DNA of 64,000 bases from assembly GCA_003260025.2 (NCBI GenBank), contig QFZU02000063.1, forward strand, positions 124,001 through 188,000, written 5' to 3'. This document shows, piece after piece, positions 18,544 to 26,461 of the stretch. This DNA is from Microbispora triticiradicis (GTDB taxonomy: Bacteria; Actinomycetota; Actinomycetes; Streptosporangiales; Streptosporangiaceae). Below the pieces are notes generated by a model. The model ran no database searches. It saw only the letters and a program-made list of their open reading frames with translations, and was not told where the DNA came from. The position numbers and the translations under genes are program-made. Positions within the stretch are counted from its first letter, which is position 1; the number at the start of each line of letters is the position of its first letter.

Positions 18544-21500
18544 GGCTAACCACCTCGGGTCGGGTCCGGATGACGCAGGTAGCAGCTATCACTTTCACCG
18601 TCGGCTGGGACAGGCCCTTGACCAGTGCATCGGCCACGGTAGCGTCCGTTATGAGGCTCTCGGTGTCACCGACCAGGTGACCCGCAGCCTTTCGGGCTTG
18701 AGCCTGGGCCATCGCGATTGCGACCCGTTGACGGGAGTGCTCTTGAGCCTGGTCGCATCTACGTGCAAGGTCGGTGACTTCGGCTAGATGTTGCCGCGCT
18801 GACAGCTCGGCGGCCTCTGCGGCTGCACGATAGCCGCCCCAGTCGCCGAACACTTCCAGCAGCCCGGAGATCCTTCCACTGCTGTAGTTTTGGTCCCGCT
18901 TGTTGTCGTACGGTCGTTCGAGCCAGTTCAGCAGCAAAGTATCGGTGACAGGCGACTCCGCTCCGCCCTCGATCCAGACCTTGAGTGTGAATGGTGGCAG
19001 AAGCCGGTCAGCCTGGCGACGCAAGGCCGAGGTGGCGTTCCTCTGGTCAGCGAGCAGGTCCAGGGCGCCAGTTAGGTCGGCTTCGACGAGATAGTCGAAG
19101 CCGAAATATGCGAGGGCGTCGCCGCGGTGGTCGGGATCGCTTCTACGAAATGCCGACGCCTGCCCACGGTCGTCGCCAAAGAGTGCTGCGGCAAGGACAT
19201 CGACCAGGGGGTTGCCCAGGCGCAGGAGGCGAGTTCCTCGTGCTTTTAGTGCGGCCGACCGGTTAAAAGCCCCCTCTGCCATTTTTGGATATACCCGAGC
19301 CTGGGCCTGATTCCACTGGCGGGGGTCGAGTAGCGGACGCGATCGCCAAAGGTCGAATACCTCGCGCTTACAACCGTCCACGATATGGCTCTGATGCCGC
19401 AGATTGATGCCACCTGGGCCCGATGCGTATCGCAGCATAGCTGCCTGGATGTCCCGCCAATCGGCCTCAATGCCGATGAGTGCTCCGGCGAGGTCTCGGT
19501 TCTCGAGGGACGTCTCATGGACGGCCTCGAGCATGTCCATCTTGTCGATTTCTTCCCGTGCTAATTCGAGCTTCTTGCGGACCGTCAGAATCACGTTGTG
19601 CAACCCTTCGGGTCCGTGCTCGAGGGCTGAGGTCCATATTTCAACGAGCCCTTCGAAGATCGCGTCCTGGAGGGTGGAGACCGATTCGGAGAAGACGTGG
19701 AAGCCGGCGGACATCAGAACAGCCCACGCCTCAAGGAACGACTCCTCCGCATCATGGTCGCCGAGGCGGTACTGGAGAGCAGGGGCGAGTGAGGTCAGTT
19801 GTCCTGCAGCCTGATATCTATCTACTCGCCCGAGTCGCTGTTCCAGTTGGTTGGGGGACCAGGGTAGGCGCAAGTGTATGGTGGCGTCGGCCATCTGGAG
19901 GTTTAGCCCGTCTTCGGCCGAGTCGTCGGCCACAAGTACCCGATTGCCGGCATACTGACGAAGAGGTACTGCCCAGGTCGATACGGCCTTTGCGGCCGCT
20001 TCGGGATCCACATGGCGGGAATGCTCATGAACGGACAACTGTTTGAATCGTTGCCTTAGTCGTTCCGTGAGAGCACCGGCCAGTTGTCCCGGGCCGCAGA
20101 AGATGACGGTGCGGCGGCTCCGCTTCAGCGCTGGGAGCATCGTGTCGATAAGGTCGTCAAGGTGTCGTTGCTCTGGACCGGCGCTGAGGAGTCGAGCACG
20201 TAGTTCCTCTAGAACGGCACGCTCGACGTCTAGGACGGTGGGTTCCAGCAACAGGGTGCGCTCCCGGTCGTCAAGACCGGCGCGGTGTGCTGCCTTCTCG
20301 TCATTGTTAATGCGCCACTCCAGCGCGGCTGCGAGGTCTCCTGGCGAGACGGTCCCACGCGAGACAAGGACGGCAAAGGCCATGGCGTAGGAGGCCTTGT
20401 AGCGCTCCAAGTCTGCGTCAATTAAGTGGTCCCATACGCGAGAACGCCACTCCGACAGCGCCACCTGCACCGCGTTATGAGCATCACTGTCGATCACCAG
20501 GACCTCGGGGTCTTGACGGCCGCGGACCTCGAATGGCAGACAATCAGACTCGGGATCGTCCCGCAGGACTGTACGACGCCGATGACGGATGACTCGCCGA
20601 TGGAGTCTATAAGCTTCACTTATATGAGCCCGTAGTGCTTCGGTACGGACCTTGAGTTCAGCCGTATCGGCGTTCGGCAGAAGTTCGTCCTCGTCGTCCA
20701 AGAGTTCTAGAATCCGCCTGCTCAACTCCGCGAAGCGATAGTCGGCTGAAGGCAGCAGAGCCCTAATGTGCTCAATGGCGGACGGTAGGAGGTAGGTGTA
20801 ATCGCTGTCGAGTGCGTGCACACTGCTGGCTAACTGGGATCGCAACTTGTACTTGTGTTCGAAGGCGGCGCGGTCGGTCCACCGATAGAGTTCAGGATCG
20901 AGCAGGTGGAGCACTCCAAGTTGCGTTGCCTGGTGTGACATCACTGGCGTCGCAGACAGCAACAACAGGCGGGGTGAGGAGTGTGCGAGGGCGGCGAGTG
21001 CCCGGTAGGAGGGATCATCGGGTCCGGCTGTCTGAGCCAAACGGTGAACCTCGTCGACTATCACAAGGTCGCTCTGGTGGTAGTTCGCCCAGCGTTCCGG
21101 GGTCTCGTGCGCTAGGCACTTGACTGTTGCGCGGGGGAAGTCATCGATGAAGAACTTGTCGCAAAGTTCCTGAACCCACTGCCGCCTGAGAACCTCCGGG
21201 GTCACAACACAGATCTGCGCAGTCGGATAATCGAGCAGCGTTTGCCGGATGATAAGGCCAGCCTCTATTCCCTTGCCCAGCCCGACCTCATCGGCTAAAA
21301 GGTATCGCTGTACGGGGTCGGATAGGACCGTCAGTACGGTGTGAATCTGGTGTGGGAAGAGTTCTACGGCGGAGGACAGTAGAGCCGAGGTGTTGGCGCT
21401 CGCTGCGCGCTGCGCCACTAGGTTGCGAAGGAAAGGGAGCCGGGCATCGTGGAAGTATGCAGACTCGTTCCCCCCAGCAGTCAACACTGTGACAGGATCT

Positions 21501-21841
21501 GCGATCGGTTGGTCCCACCGTACCCGGAGTTCGTCCACGGGAACGGGAAAGTCGTATGGAACGTTGGGAAACGCGACGAAATAGCTATCATCCACTAGAG
21601 CCTTGACTCGGCCAGCGAGCCAGTCGCCGGTGTCACGGTTCCGCCAGTAGACCCGAGTGCCAGGGCTTAGGATGAGAGGGTCGCAGTCGACGAGGGGCAC
21701 CCATTCCGAGTGCGCGAGGGGTTCGGCTACGGACTCGAAAAACTCGACGCGCGCACGACTGTCGTCAACCTCACCGACTCTTCCGACACCGGGCGAGCCA
21801 GCGTACTGGACCAACTGGCCCACGCTGAACCGGGTATGCAC
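18533..21841 (-). CDS. dpdE: SNF2-like helicase DpdE
   Basis: 1102 residues, first gene of the reverse operon. The N-terminal 110 residues contain two small SH3/Tudor-like segments (GVGRVGEVDDSRARVEFF; GTRVYWRNRDTGDWLAGRV). The SNF2-type core has ADEVGLGKG at about 183-191, VDEVHRL with DEVH at 263-266, LLSATPV, and motif VI as LEQRLGRVDRY. This layout matches RapA/HepA-like SF2 translocases. The GTG start at 21841 has AGGAGGGG at a good distance (21851-21858). Likely a DNA-scanning translocase for modified versus unmodified DNA (inference). Confidence 0.85.
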   Translation of the reverse strand: MHTRFSVGQLVQYAGSPGVGRVGEVDDSRARVEFFESVAEPLAHSEWVPLVDCDPLILSPGTRVYWRNRDTGDWLAGRVKALVDDSYFVAFPNVPYDFPVPVDELRVRWDQPIADPVTVLTAGGNESAYFHDARLPFLRNLVAQRAASANTSALLSSAVELFPHQIHTVLTVLSDPVQRYLLADEVGLGKGIEAGLIIRQTLLDYPTAQICVVTPEVLRRQWVQELCDKFFIDDFPRATVKCLAHETPERWANYHQSDLVIVDEVHRLAQTAGPDDPSYRALAALAHSSPRLLLLSATPVMSHQATQLGVLHLLDPELYRWTDRAAFEHKYKLRSQLASSVHALDSDYTYLLPSAIEHIRALLPSADYRFAELSRRILELLDDEDELLPNADTAELKVRTEALRAHISEAYRLHRRVIRHRRRTVLRDDPESDCLPFEVRGRQDPEVLVIDSDAHNAVQVALSEWRSRVWDHLIDADLERYKASYAMAFAVLVSRGTVSPGDLAAALEWRINNDEKAAHRAGLDDRERTLLLEPTVLDVERAVLEELRARLLSAGPEQRHLDDLIDTMLPALKRSRRTVIFCGPGQLAGALTERLRQRFKQLSVHEHSRHVDPEAAAKAVSTWAVPLRQYAGNRVLVADDSAEDGLNLQMADATIHLRLPWSPNQLEQRLGRVDRYQAAGQLTSLAPALQYRLGDHDAEESFLEAWAVLMSAGFHVFSESVSTLQDAIFEGLVEIWTSALEHGPEGLHNVILTVRKKLELAREEIDKMDMLEAVHETSLENRDLAGALIGIEADWRDIQAAMLRYASGPGGINLRHQSHIVDGCKREVFDLWRSRPLLDPRQWNQAQARVYPKMAEGAFNRSAALKARGTRLLRLGNPLVDVLAAALFGDDRGQASAFRRSDPDHRGDALAYFGFDYLVEADLTGALDLLADQRNATSALRRQADRLLPPFTLKVWIEGGAESPVTDTLLLNWLERPYDNKRDQNYSSGRISGLLEVFGDWGGYRAAAEAAELSARQHLAEVTDLARRCDQAQEHSRQRVAIAMAQAQARKAAGHLVGDTESLITDATVADALVKGLSQPTVKVIAATCVIRTRPEVVSRDK

Positions 21842-21892
21842 TGGTTGCTACCCCTCCTGTCAGCCTTTGATCATCTGCTACAGGCTAATAGT

Positions 21893-21922
21893 CCGTGTCC
21901 CGACACGGTGTCGCGGTGTCGG
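21893..21922 (-). promoter_or_regulatory. Overlapping dyads upstream of the dpdE operon
   Basis: CCGACAC (21900-21906) is repeated inverted as GTGTCGG (21916-21922), and CCGTGT/ACACGG form a second dyad over 21893-21908. The block sits 52-81 bp upstream of the dpdE GTG. On the reverse strand a TATTAG hexamer at 21885-21890 could be a -10 box directly beside it. This looks like an operator controlling the restriction operon; no binding protein is identified. Confidence 0.4.
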
Positions 21923-22585
21923 AACGCTGCCGGGTGGCCTAGTGCCATGGAGCGATGCTACGGCAGGCGTAGGTTGCCACCAGCCTGTGCCGCCGGACGA
22001 ATCCCCATGTCTACACCACAGCACCGACAAAGCTGGACGAAGCGCGCTTGTTTCAATCGGAGGGAGGCTCAGCGATGCGGTTTCCGGCAGCAGATGCGTT
22101 CATCCCGCTGTCCTACCGTCTGTCCTTGTACTCATGGAGGAGGCCAACAAGTACCCGCTCCACAGGGCTTCCATCATCTTCGCCTTGCGACGACTGGGCC
22201 AGAAATCCGAACTCGACCATAAGCTTGTTGTCCCGAGGGTGCGGGGCCGTGACACTTCAGAAGGGACATCGCAGTTGATCAGGTTGCCGTTCCATCCGAG
22301 ATGGCGTTCCTGCTCAAGCTGCATGGCTTCCTTACTGAGCAGGCGACTTAACTCCCTCGGACGGTGCCGGTAGGCCCGCTCTCAAAGATGAGGTCTGTGA
22401 GGGACACCAGTCAGTAATCAGTGGATGGCCGACTGGGAGAGCAGCAGGGCGGGCGTGATCAGACGGCTGTGGCCGTCTTGGCCGGGGAGTACCTTGCTGA
22501 TGCCACCTCGATGACCGTGAAGATCATCTAGACATCGAAAGCGCCGCGGTGGGCGGAAGTGAAGGCGGCTGCCTGGGCGGTCGTG
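21923..22585. other. Intergenic DNA between the Dpd island and IS21
   Basis: No convincing gene. Open frames here are short, mutually overlapping and without ribosome sites. It may contain decayed transposon DNA, since the other side of the IS21 insertion carries an IS3-like remnant, but I could not match this side to a known protein. Confidence 0.4.
22580..22585. repeat. Left target-site duplication GTCGTG
   Basis: GTCGTG directly precedes the TGTCAACGG end of the IS21 element and is repeated exactly at 25172-25177. Confidence 0.85.
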
Positions 22586-22678
22586 TGTCAACGGCCATTT
22601 GGTTCTCCCCGTGGGCGGCCGTGAGATCTCCCCGTTGGCGGCCACGAAGTTCTCCCCGACGGCGGCCAGTTATCTCCC
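22586..22678. repeat. IS21 terminal repeats, istB-side end
   Basis: After the TGTCAACGGCC tip, the motif TCTCCCC followed by a GGCGGCC-type block occurs repeatedly (near 22603, 22629, 22652 and 22672). IS21 elements carry such multiple end repeats as IstA binding sites. The same motif is inverted at the other end. Confidence 0.8.
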
Positions 22679-22698
22679 CACCGTCGGTGTTGATCGGA

Positions 22699-23490
22699 TT
22701 AGCTGAAGGGCTTCACCCCCTGTCCGGAGGTGGCCTGGGTGAGCCGGAAACTGTCACCCTGGGTGACCACGACGTGGGCGTGGTGGAGCAGCCGGTCGAC
22801 CGTGGCGGTGGCCAGGGTCTTGGGCATGATCTCGTCGAACCCGGACGGGTGCAGGTTGCTGGACACGGCGAGGCTGCGCCGCTCATAGGCGGCGTCGACC
22901 AAGCGGTAGAAACCTTCGGCGGCGTCCGGGGAGACCGGTAGCAGGCCGATGTCATCGACGATGATCAGATCGGCGCGGATGATGCGGGCCAAGGCGCGGG
23001 CGATGGAGTCATCGACGCGGTGGCGGCGGACCAGGGCGCCGAGGTCTTCGATGGTGAACCAGACGACCGTCAGCCCGGCCTCGACGGCGGCCTGGCCCAA
23101 CGCCTCGCTGAAGTGGCTCTTGCCGGTGCCCGAGGGGCCGCAGATGCACAGGTTCTCGCGGCGGGTCACCCATTCCAGGCTTTTAAGGGCGTCTTGGGTG
23201 GGGCGGGGAATGGAGGATGCGCTGTCGTCCCAGTCGCTGAAGGTCTTGCCGGTGGGGAAGGCAGCGCGTTTGCGGCGGGTGGCCAAATTGGCCCGGTCCC
23301 GGCCGGCTGCCTCTTCGGCGAGCAGGACGCGCACCACTTCGGCGGGGTCCCAGCGTTGCGCCTTGGCGGTGGGCACGACCTCGGGCAAAGCCCGGCGGAT
23401 GTGGGGAAGCTTGAGCCGGCGGGTCAGCTCGATCGCCTCGGCCAGCGGGTCACCGGCGGAGGCGGGAACGGTGCGCAACGGGGTGGCCAT
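22699..23490 (-). CDS. istB: IS21-family helper ATPase IstB
   Basis: 263-residue AAA+ ATPase. Walker A CGPSGTGKSH follows ENLCI, Walker B is LIIVDDIGLLPVSP, and the C-terminal HHAHVVVTQGDSFRL motif is typical of IstB. IstB loads onto target DNA, bends it and stimulates the IstA transposase. ATG at 23490 overlaps the istA stop (TGATG), implying translational coupling. Full length for the family, no damage seen. Confidence 0.95.
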   Translation of the reverse strand: MATPLRTVPASAGDPLAEAIELTRRLKLPHIRRALPEVVPTAKAQRWDPAEVVRVLLAEEAAGRDRANLATRRKRAAFPTGKTFSDWDDSASSIPRPTQDALKSLEWVTRRENLCICGPSGTGKSHFSEALGQAAVEAGLTVVWFTIEDLGALVRRHRVDDSIARALARIIRADLIIVDDIGLLPVSPDAAEGFYRLVDAAYERRSLAVSSNLHPSGFDEIMPKTLATATVDRLLHHAHVVVTQGDSFRLTQATSGQGVKPFS

Positions 23491-25067
23491 CAGATGAGGT
23501 TCTCGTCATGGTCAGCGGGCGCGGGCAGGGCGGGCTCGGCATGGGCGGGAACGGCGGTGCCGAAAGCGGCCCAGGCGGAGGTGCCTGGCTGCAGGCTGTG
23601 GTCCTCACCCGGCCGGGTGGGCTCAGCACCGGCCCGGCGGGCCTGGTAGTCCAGGATCGACAACAAGTCGGCTTCGGCGAAGCGGCCGCTGATGGCTGCG
23701 GTGCCCAGGGCGCGGTCGACCGCACTGGGCGAATGCAGCTTGGCCAGCGCGACAGCCGCGGCCATCTTGGCCCGGATCCGGCGGGTGCCCGCCGCGGCGG
23801 CCTCACTCAGCCAGGAGGCGGCCCCGGGGCCGAGCACCAAGAACGCCGCCTCCTCGGGATTGGTGGCCTTGGGAGTGCGGTCGGCATCCTTGTCCGGGCG
23901 GGGCGGGTAGTGCGCAGGGTCGATCACCGGCGTCCCGGCGTTGCCACGCGGGTGCCGGGCCACCTCTGCGGCGGTGCCGTCGTCGGCGACGGCGGTGACG
24001 ATGAGCTCATCGCCGTGGAAGCGGGCCCAGACCCGCGTGTCGACCAGCCGATGCGGCACCGAATAGCGCACGCCCTCCACCGAGATGGTGCAGTCCCAGT
24101 TCACCCGGCGGGTCGTGCCGAACGCCGCGGTGAACGCAGAGGCCGGCAGTGGGTGCAGCCGGGCGCGTTCCTCGGCCAGCATCTGCTCGGGTACCCGCCG
24201 GCTCAGGCGGTGCACCCGGGCGTTGACCTGCTGGCAGAATTCCCGGCAGGCCGTCTCCAACTGCGCGAACGTCCGATACTCGCCCAGCAGGTTGACCTCG
24301 GTGGGCACCAGGTCGGCCTTGGCGATGCGCACCGTCGCCTCGCTGCCGCCCTTGGACTCGGGATCGGCCGGCACACAGGTGCGGATCGTCATCCCGTAAT
24401 GCTTGGCCACCTCGACGATCTCGGCGTTGCGGACCGCGATCCCGGCCACGTGCTCGGCTGTGACGGTCTTTTCGTTGTCGGTCAGCGCATAGGCCGGCAC
24501 CCCGCCGATCCGGCGCAGCGTCGTATCCAGGCACGCGACGATCGTCGGCAGCGTCTTGTCCCAGACCGGGATCACCACCCGGAATCGCGACCAGGCCAGC
24601 CACGCGCACCACAACGTGGTCTGCCGCCCGCCGATCAGCGGGCCGGTGCCCCAGTCCCACTGCAGCCACAGCCCCGGCTCGACCACCCACGGCCGGTAGA
24701 TGCGATGGCGGCCCAGCCGATACTGCGCTTTGGCCTCGGCCACCGTCCGCCGGGTGGTGCGCTCACCGCCGGCGAACCCCATCGCGACGATCCGCTTGTG
24801 CACCACATCCGCGCGGATCTTCCCCCGCGAGCGGACCACCAGCTCCTCGATCTTCGGCAGGTAGGCATCGATCGCCCGTTCCCGGTGCTTGCGCTGCTCG
24901 GGGGCCTGCCCCGCCGCGCGCATCTTCACATAACGGGCCACCGTGTGGTGGTCACACCCGGCCAGCTCGGCCGCAGCCCGGTAACTGCCGGTGAGGTCAT
25001 ACGCCTCGAGAATCTCCATGATCTCCCTGCTGCTCTTCACCCGCTCGACTGTCGCCGACCGGGACAA
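23490..25067 (-). CDS. istA: IS21-family DDE transposase IstA
   Basis: 525-residue transposase. An N-terminal helix-turn-helix (SYRAAAELAGCDHHTVARYV) binds the terminal repeats. The DDE triad is visible as LQWDWGTG, YALTDNEKT and ADPESKGGSEATV. The C-terminal region after SRRVPEQML is typical of IstA. Length is normal and no frameshift is present, so the element should be able to move. A long open frame antisense to this gene is only a codon-bias shadow. Confidence 0.95.
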   Translation of the reverse strand: MSRSATVERVKSSREIMEILEAYDLTGSYRAAAELAGCDHHTVARYVKMRAAGQAPEQRKHRERAIDAYLPKIEELVVRSRGKIRADVVHKRIVAMGFAGGERTTRRTVAEAKAQYRLGRHRIYRPWVVEPGLWLQWDWGTGPLIGGRQTTLWCAWLAWSRFRVVIPVWDKTLPTIVACLDTTLRRIGGVPAYALTDNEKTVTAEHVAGIAVRNAEIVEVAKHYGMTIRTCVPADPESKGGSEATVRIAKADLVPTEVNLLGEYRTFAQLETACREFCQQVNARVHRLSRRVPEQMLAEERARLHPLPASAFTAAFGTTRRVNWDCTISVEGVRYSVPHRLVDTRVWARFHGDELIVTAVADDGTAAEVARHPRGNAGTPVIDPAHYPPRPDKDADRTPKATNPEEAAFLVLGPGAASWLSEAAAAGTRRIRAKMAAAVALAKLHSPSAVDRALGTAAISGRFAEADLLSILDYQARRAGAEPTRPGEDHSLQPGTSAWAAFGTAVPAHAEPALPAPADHDENLI

Positions 25068-25076
25068 GTACGGAAG

Positions 25077-25171
25077 GAGCGGGGAGATATCTGGCCGTCC
25101 ACGGGGAACCCGGCGGCCATCAGTGGGGCGGTATCTGGCCGCCTACGGGGAGCTTTCCATGGCCGCCGTCA
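25077..25171. repeat. IS21 terminal repeats, istA-side end
   Basis: Inverted counterpart of the other end: GGGGAG/GGCCG blocks near 25080, 25107 and 25147, closing with GGCCGCCGTCA at 25171. Tips TGTCAACGGCC and TGACGGCGGCC agree at 8 of 11 positions. Confidence 0.8.
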
Positions 25172-25177
25172 GTCGTG
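25172..25177. repeat. Right target-site duplication GTCGTG
   Basis: GTCGTG directly follows the GGCCGCCGTCA end of the IS21 element and matches 22580-22585. Confidence 0.85.
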
Positions 25178-25267
25178 GCTCCTTCCGCAGCGTAAAGCGG
25201 GCGCCGCTTTGAGGATCAAGTTGGCGAGGCGTAGTTCGTGCACCTCACACCCCAGATCAACGATCCT
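25172..25267 (-). pseudogene. Possible IS3-type OrfA remnant
   Basis: Read on the reverse strand, this stretch gives EVHELRLANLILKAAPAL, close to the E-x-x-ELRRANEILKAASAF signature at the end of IS3-family OrfA proteins. There is no start codon, and the frame is cut by the IS21 element at its target duplication. No OrfB can be seen. If right, IS21 landed in an older, already broken IS3 copy. Confidence 0.5.
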
Positions 25268-25582
25268 CTAGGTGTCAGTCATAGATGCCCCGGACCGTTG
25301 CCCCTCATCGACCTCGCCCTGGCGCAGTCACCCAGGAGACGCTCACTGCAGACCTGAGTCGGTCAGCTACCCGACGAGCATTTGGGCCGCGTGGAGGATG
25401 AGCGGCTTCCTCAGGTCCACCTCAATTGGACCATTTGCAGAGATCATGAAACCGCGCTCTTGTCGGGGCCTCTTGGCAGCCCTGCTCGTCGCGGAACACT
25501 GTCAGGTGAGGTGGTGAGGCACCTCTGCTACGACCATGGAAAGGTGTCGTGGTGATCAACCTGTGACTGGTGTTGTGGAAAG
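25268..25582. other. Intergenic, no gene seen
   Basis: Only short overlapping frames without ribosome sites. Nothing supports a gene or RNA here. Confidence 0.4.
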
Positions 25583-25641
25583 GCCGCGTGGCCGGAGTCG
25601 GGGGCACGTCCCGGGGGTGGACGATTCTCCGGCCACGCGGC
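25583..25641 (-). terminator. Long stem-loop after the HATPase gene
   Basis: GCCGCGTGGCCGGAG (25583-25597) and CTCCGGCCACGCGGC (25627-25641) form a perfect 15-bp stem with a 29-nt loop. It starts 3 bp beyond the stop at 25645. There is no T-run, so it is either a T-less actinobacterial terminator or an mRNA 3' protector. Confidence 0.6.
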
Positions 25642-25644
25642 GGT

Positions 25645-26247
25645 CTATGTGCCGCTCTGCTCGATGACGGCAATTCGGCGTGCGAGGTCGTGCGCAGACG
25701 AAGCGGAGATCAGAAACGGGTTGGGCCTCCGGGGCATGGCCCACCACTGGCGCGTCTGGTTGCCGAACCAGCAGACCCAGGCGCCGAACTTGGTGCCCAG
25801 TTCAACGAGGACACGGGCGGGCTCGACCTCCGGCGACGTCCGGGCGACGGGCTGCTGCTCTGGCCAGCGGAACTCGGCCCACACGGTGCGGCCTCGCGCG
25901 TCCCCGTCGACACCCATCTGCTCGCTGAGGGCCGCCACAATCGCAAGTCCTCGGCCGCCTTCGAGGAGGTTCTCGGTCTGGGCGACCCGGATGGCCGGCT
26001 GCGTCGCGGCTCCTGCGTCCGCAACAGCGATGCGCAGCCCGTTGGTGCTGCGCTGCACGTGGACGACGAAGGTGCCGCCGTTTCCGGAGTGGGTGTGCAT
26101 GATGGCGTTCGCGGCCAGCTCGGCCACGCAGGTGATGACGGCGTCGCGGTCCGGGCAGTCCGTCAGCAGGCCGCCGACATAACGGCGTACCTCCTGGAGT
26201 TGGCGCGCCTCGCCGCGAAAGGCGCGCTGGCACCAGCCAGGGGTCAT
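25645..26247 (-). CDS. HATPase-fold regulatory kinase (anti-sigma-like)
   Basis: 200 residues from ATG 26247, chosen because GAGGAG lies about 6 bp upstream; the longer GTG start at 26304 lacks a site. The fold is that of single-domain GHKL ATPases related to RsbW/SpoIIAB: N box AVITCVAELAANAIMHT, G1 box VADAG, G2-like GGRGLAIVAALSEQMGV, then GRTVWAEF. The C-terminal 80 residues (WWAMPRRPNPFLISA) are an extension common in actinomycetes. These proteins usually bind a regulator rather than phosphorylate a histidine. Divergent from the XRE-type gene at 26462, with 214 bp of shared upstream DNA. Confidence 0.8.
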   Translation of the reverse strand: MTPGWCQRAFRGEARQLQEVRRYVGGLLTDCPDRDAVITCVAELAANAIMHTHSGNGGTFVVHVQRSTNGLRIAVADAGAATQPAIRVAQTENLLEGGRGLAIVAALSEQMGVDGDARGRTVWAEFRWPEQQPVARTSPEVEPARVLVELGTKFGAWVCWFGNQTRQWWAMPRRPNPFLISASSAHDLARRIAVIEQSGT

Positions 26248-26461
26248 TGCTGTCTCCTCGGAATGAAGGGCCAACCGCACTCCCGCTCGGTTGCCGAGGC
26301 CCAAGGAAATCTCATCAGCAGCGCCCTGACCAGGCGTTTCGCGTCCGCTGCAGGTTCAGAAAGTTCGCCGTGTTCATCGGTGAACATGACAGTGATGGGG
26401 TGATTGCAGCCTGTTATCCTGCGGGCCCCGTTGTCCTCTTCCTGACGAAGGGAAGGACGAA

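Larger units (their letters stand above)
22586..25171 (-). mobile_element. Intact IS21-family insertion sequence
   Basis: About 2.59 kb with TG...CA ends, intact istA and istB overlapping as TGATG, and multiple terminal repeats at both ends. The flanking GTCGTG at 22580-22585 and 25172-25177 is a perfect 6-bp target duplication, within the range known for IS21 elements. Intact genes plus an exact duplication suggest a recent insertion. Confidence 0.93.

Noticed and set aside
23508-25271. 587-residue open frame antisense to istA
   Set aside because: Mirror of GC-rich coding sequence; no motif, no ribosome site, and the opposite frame is a full transposase.
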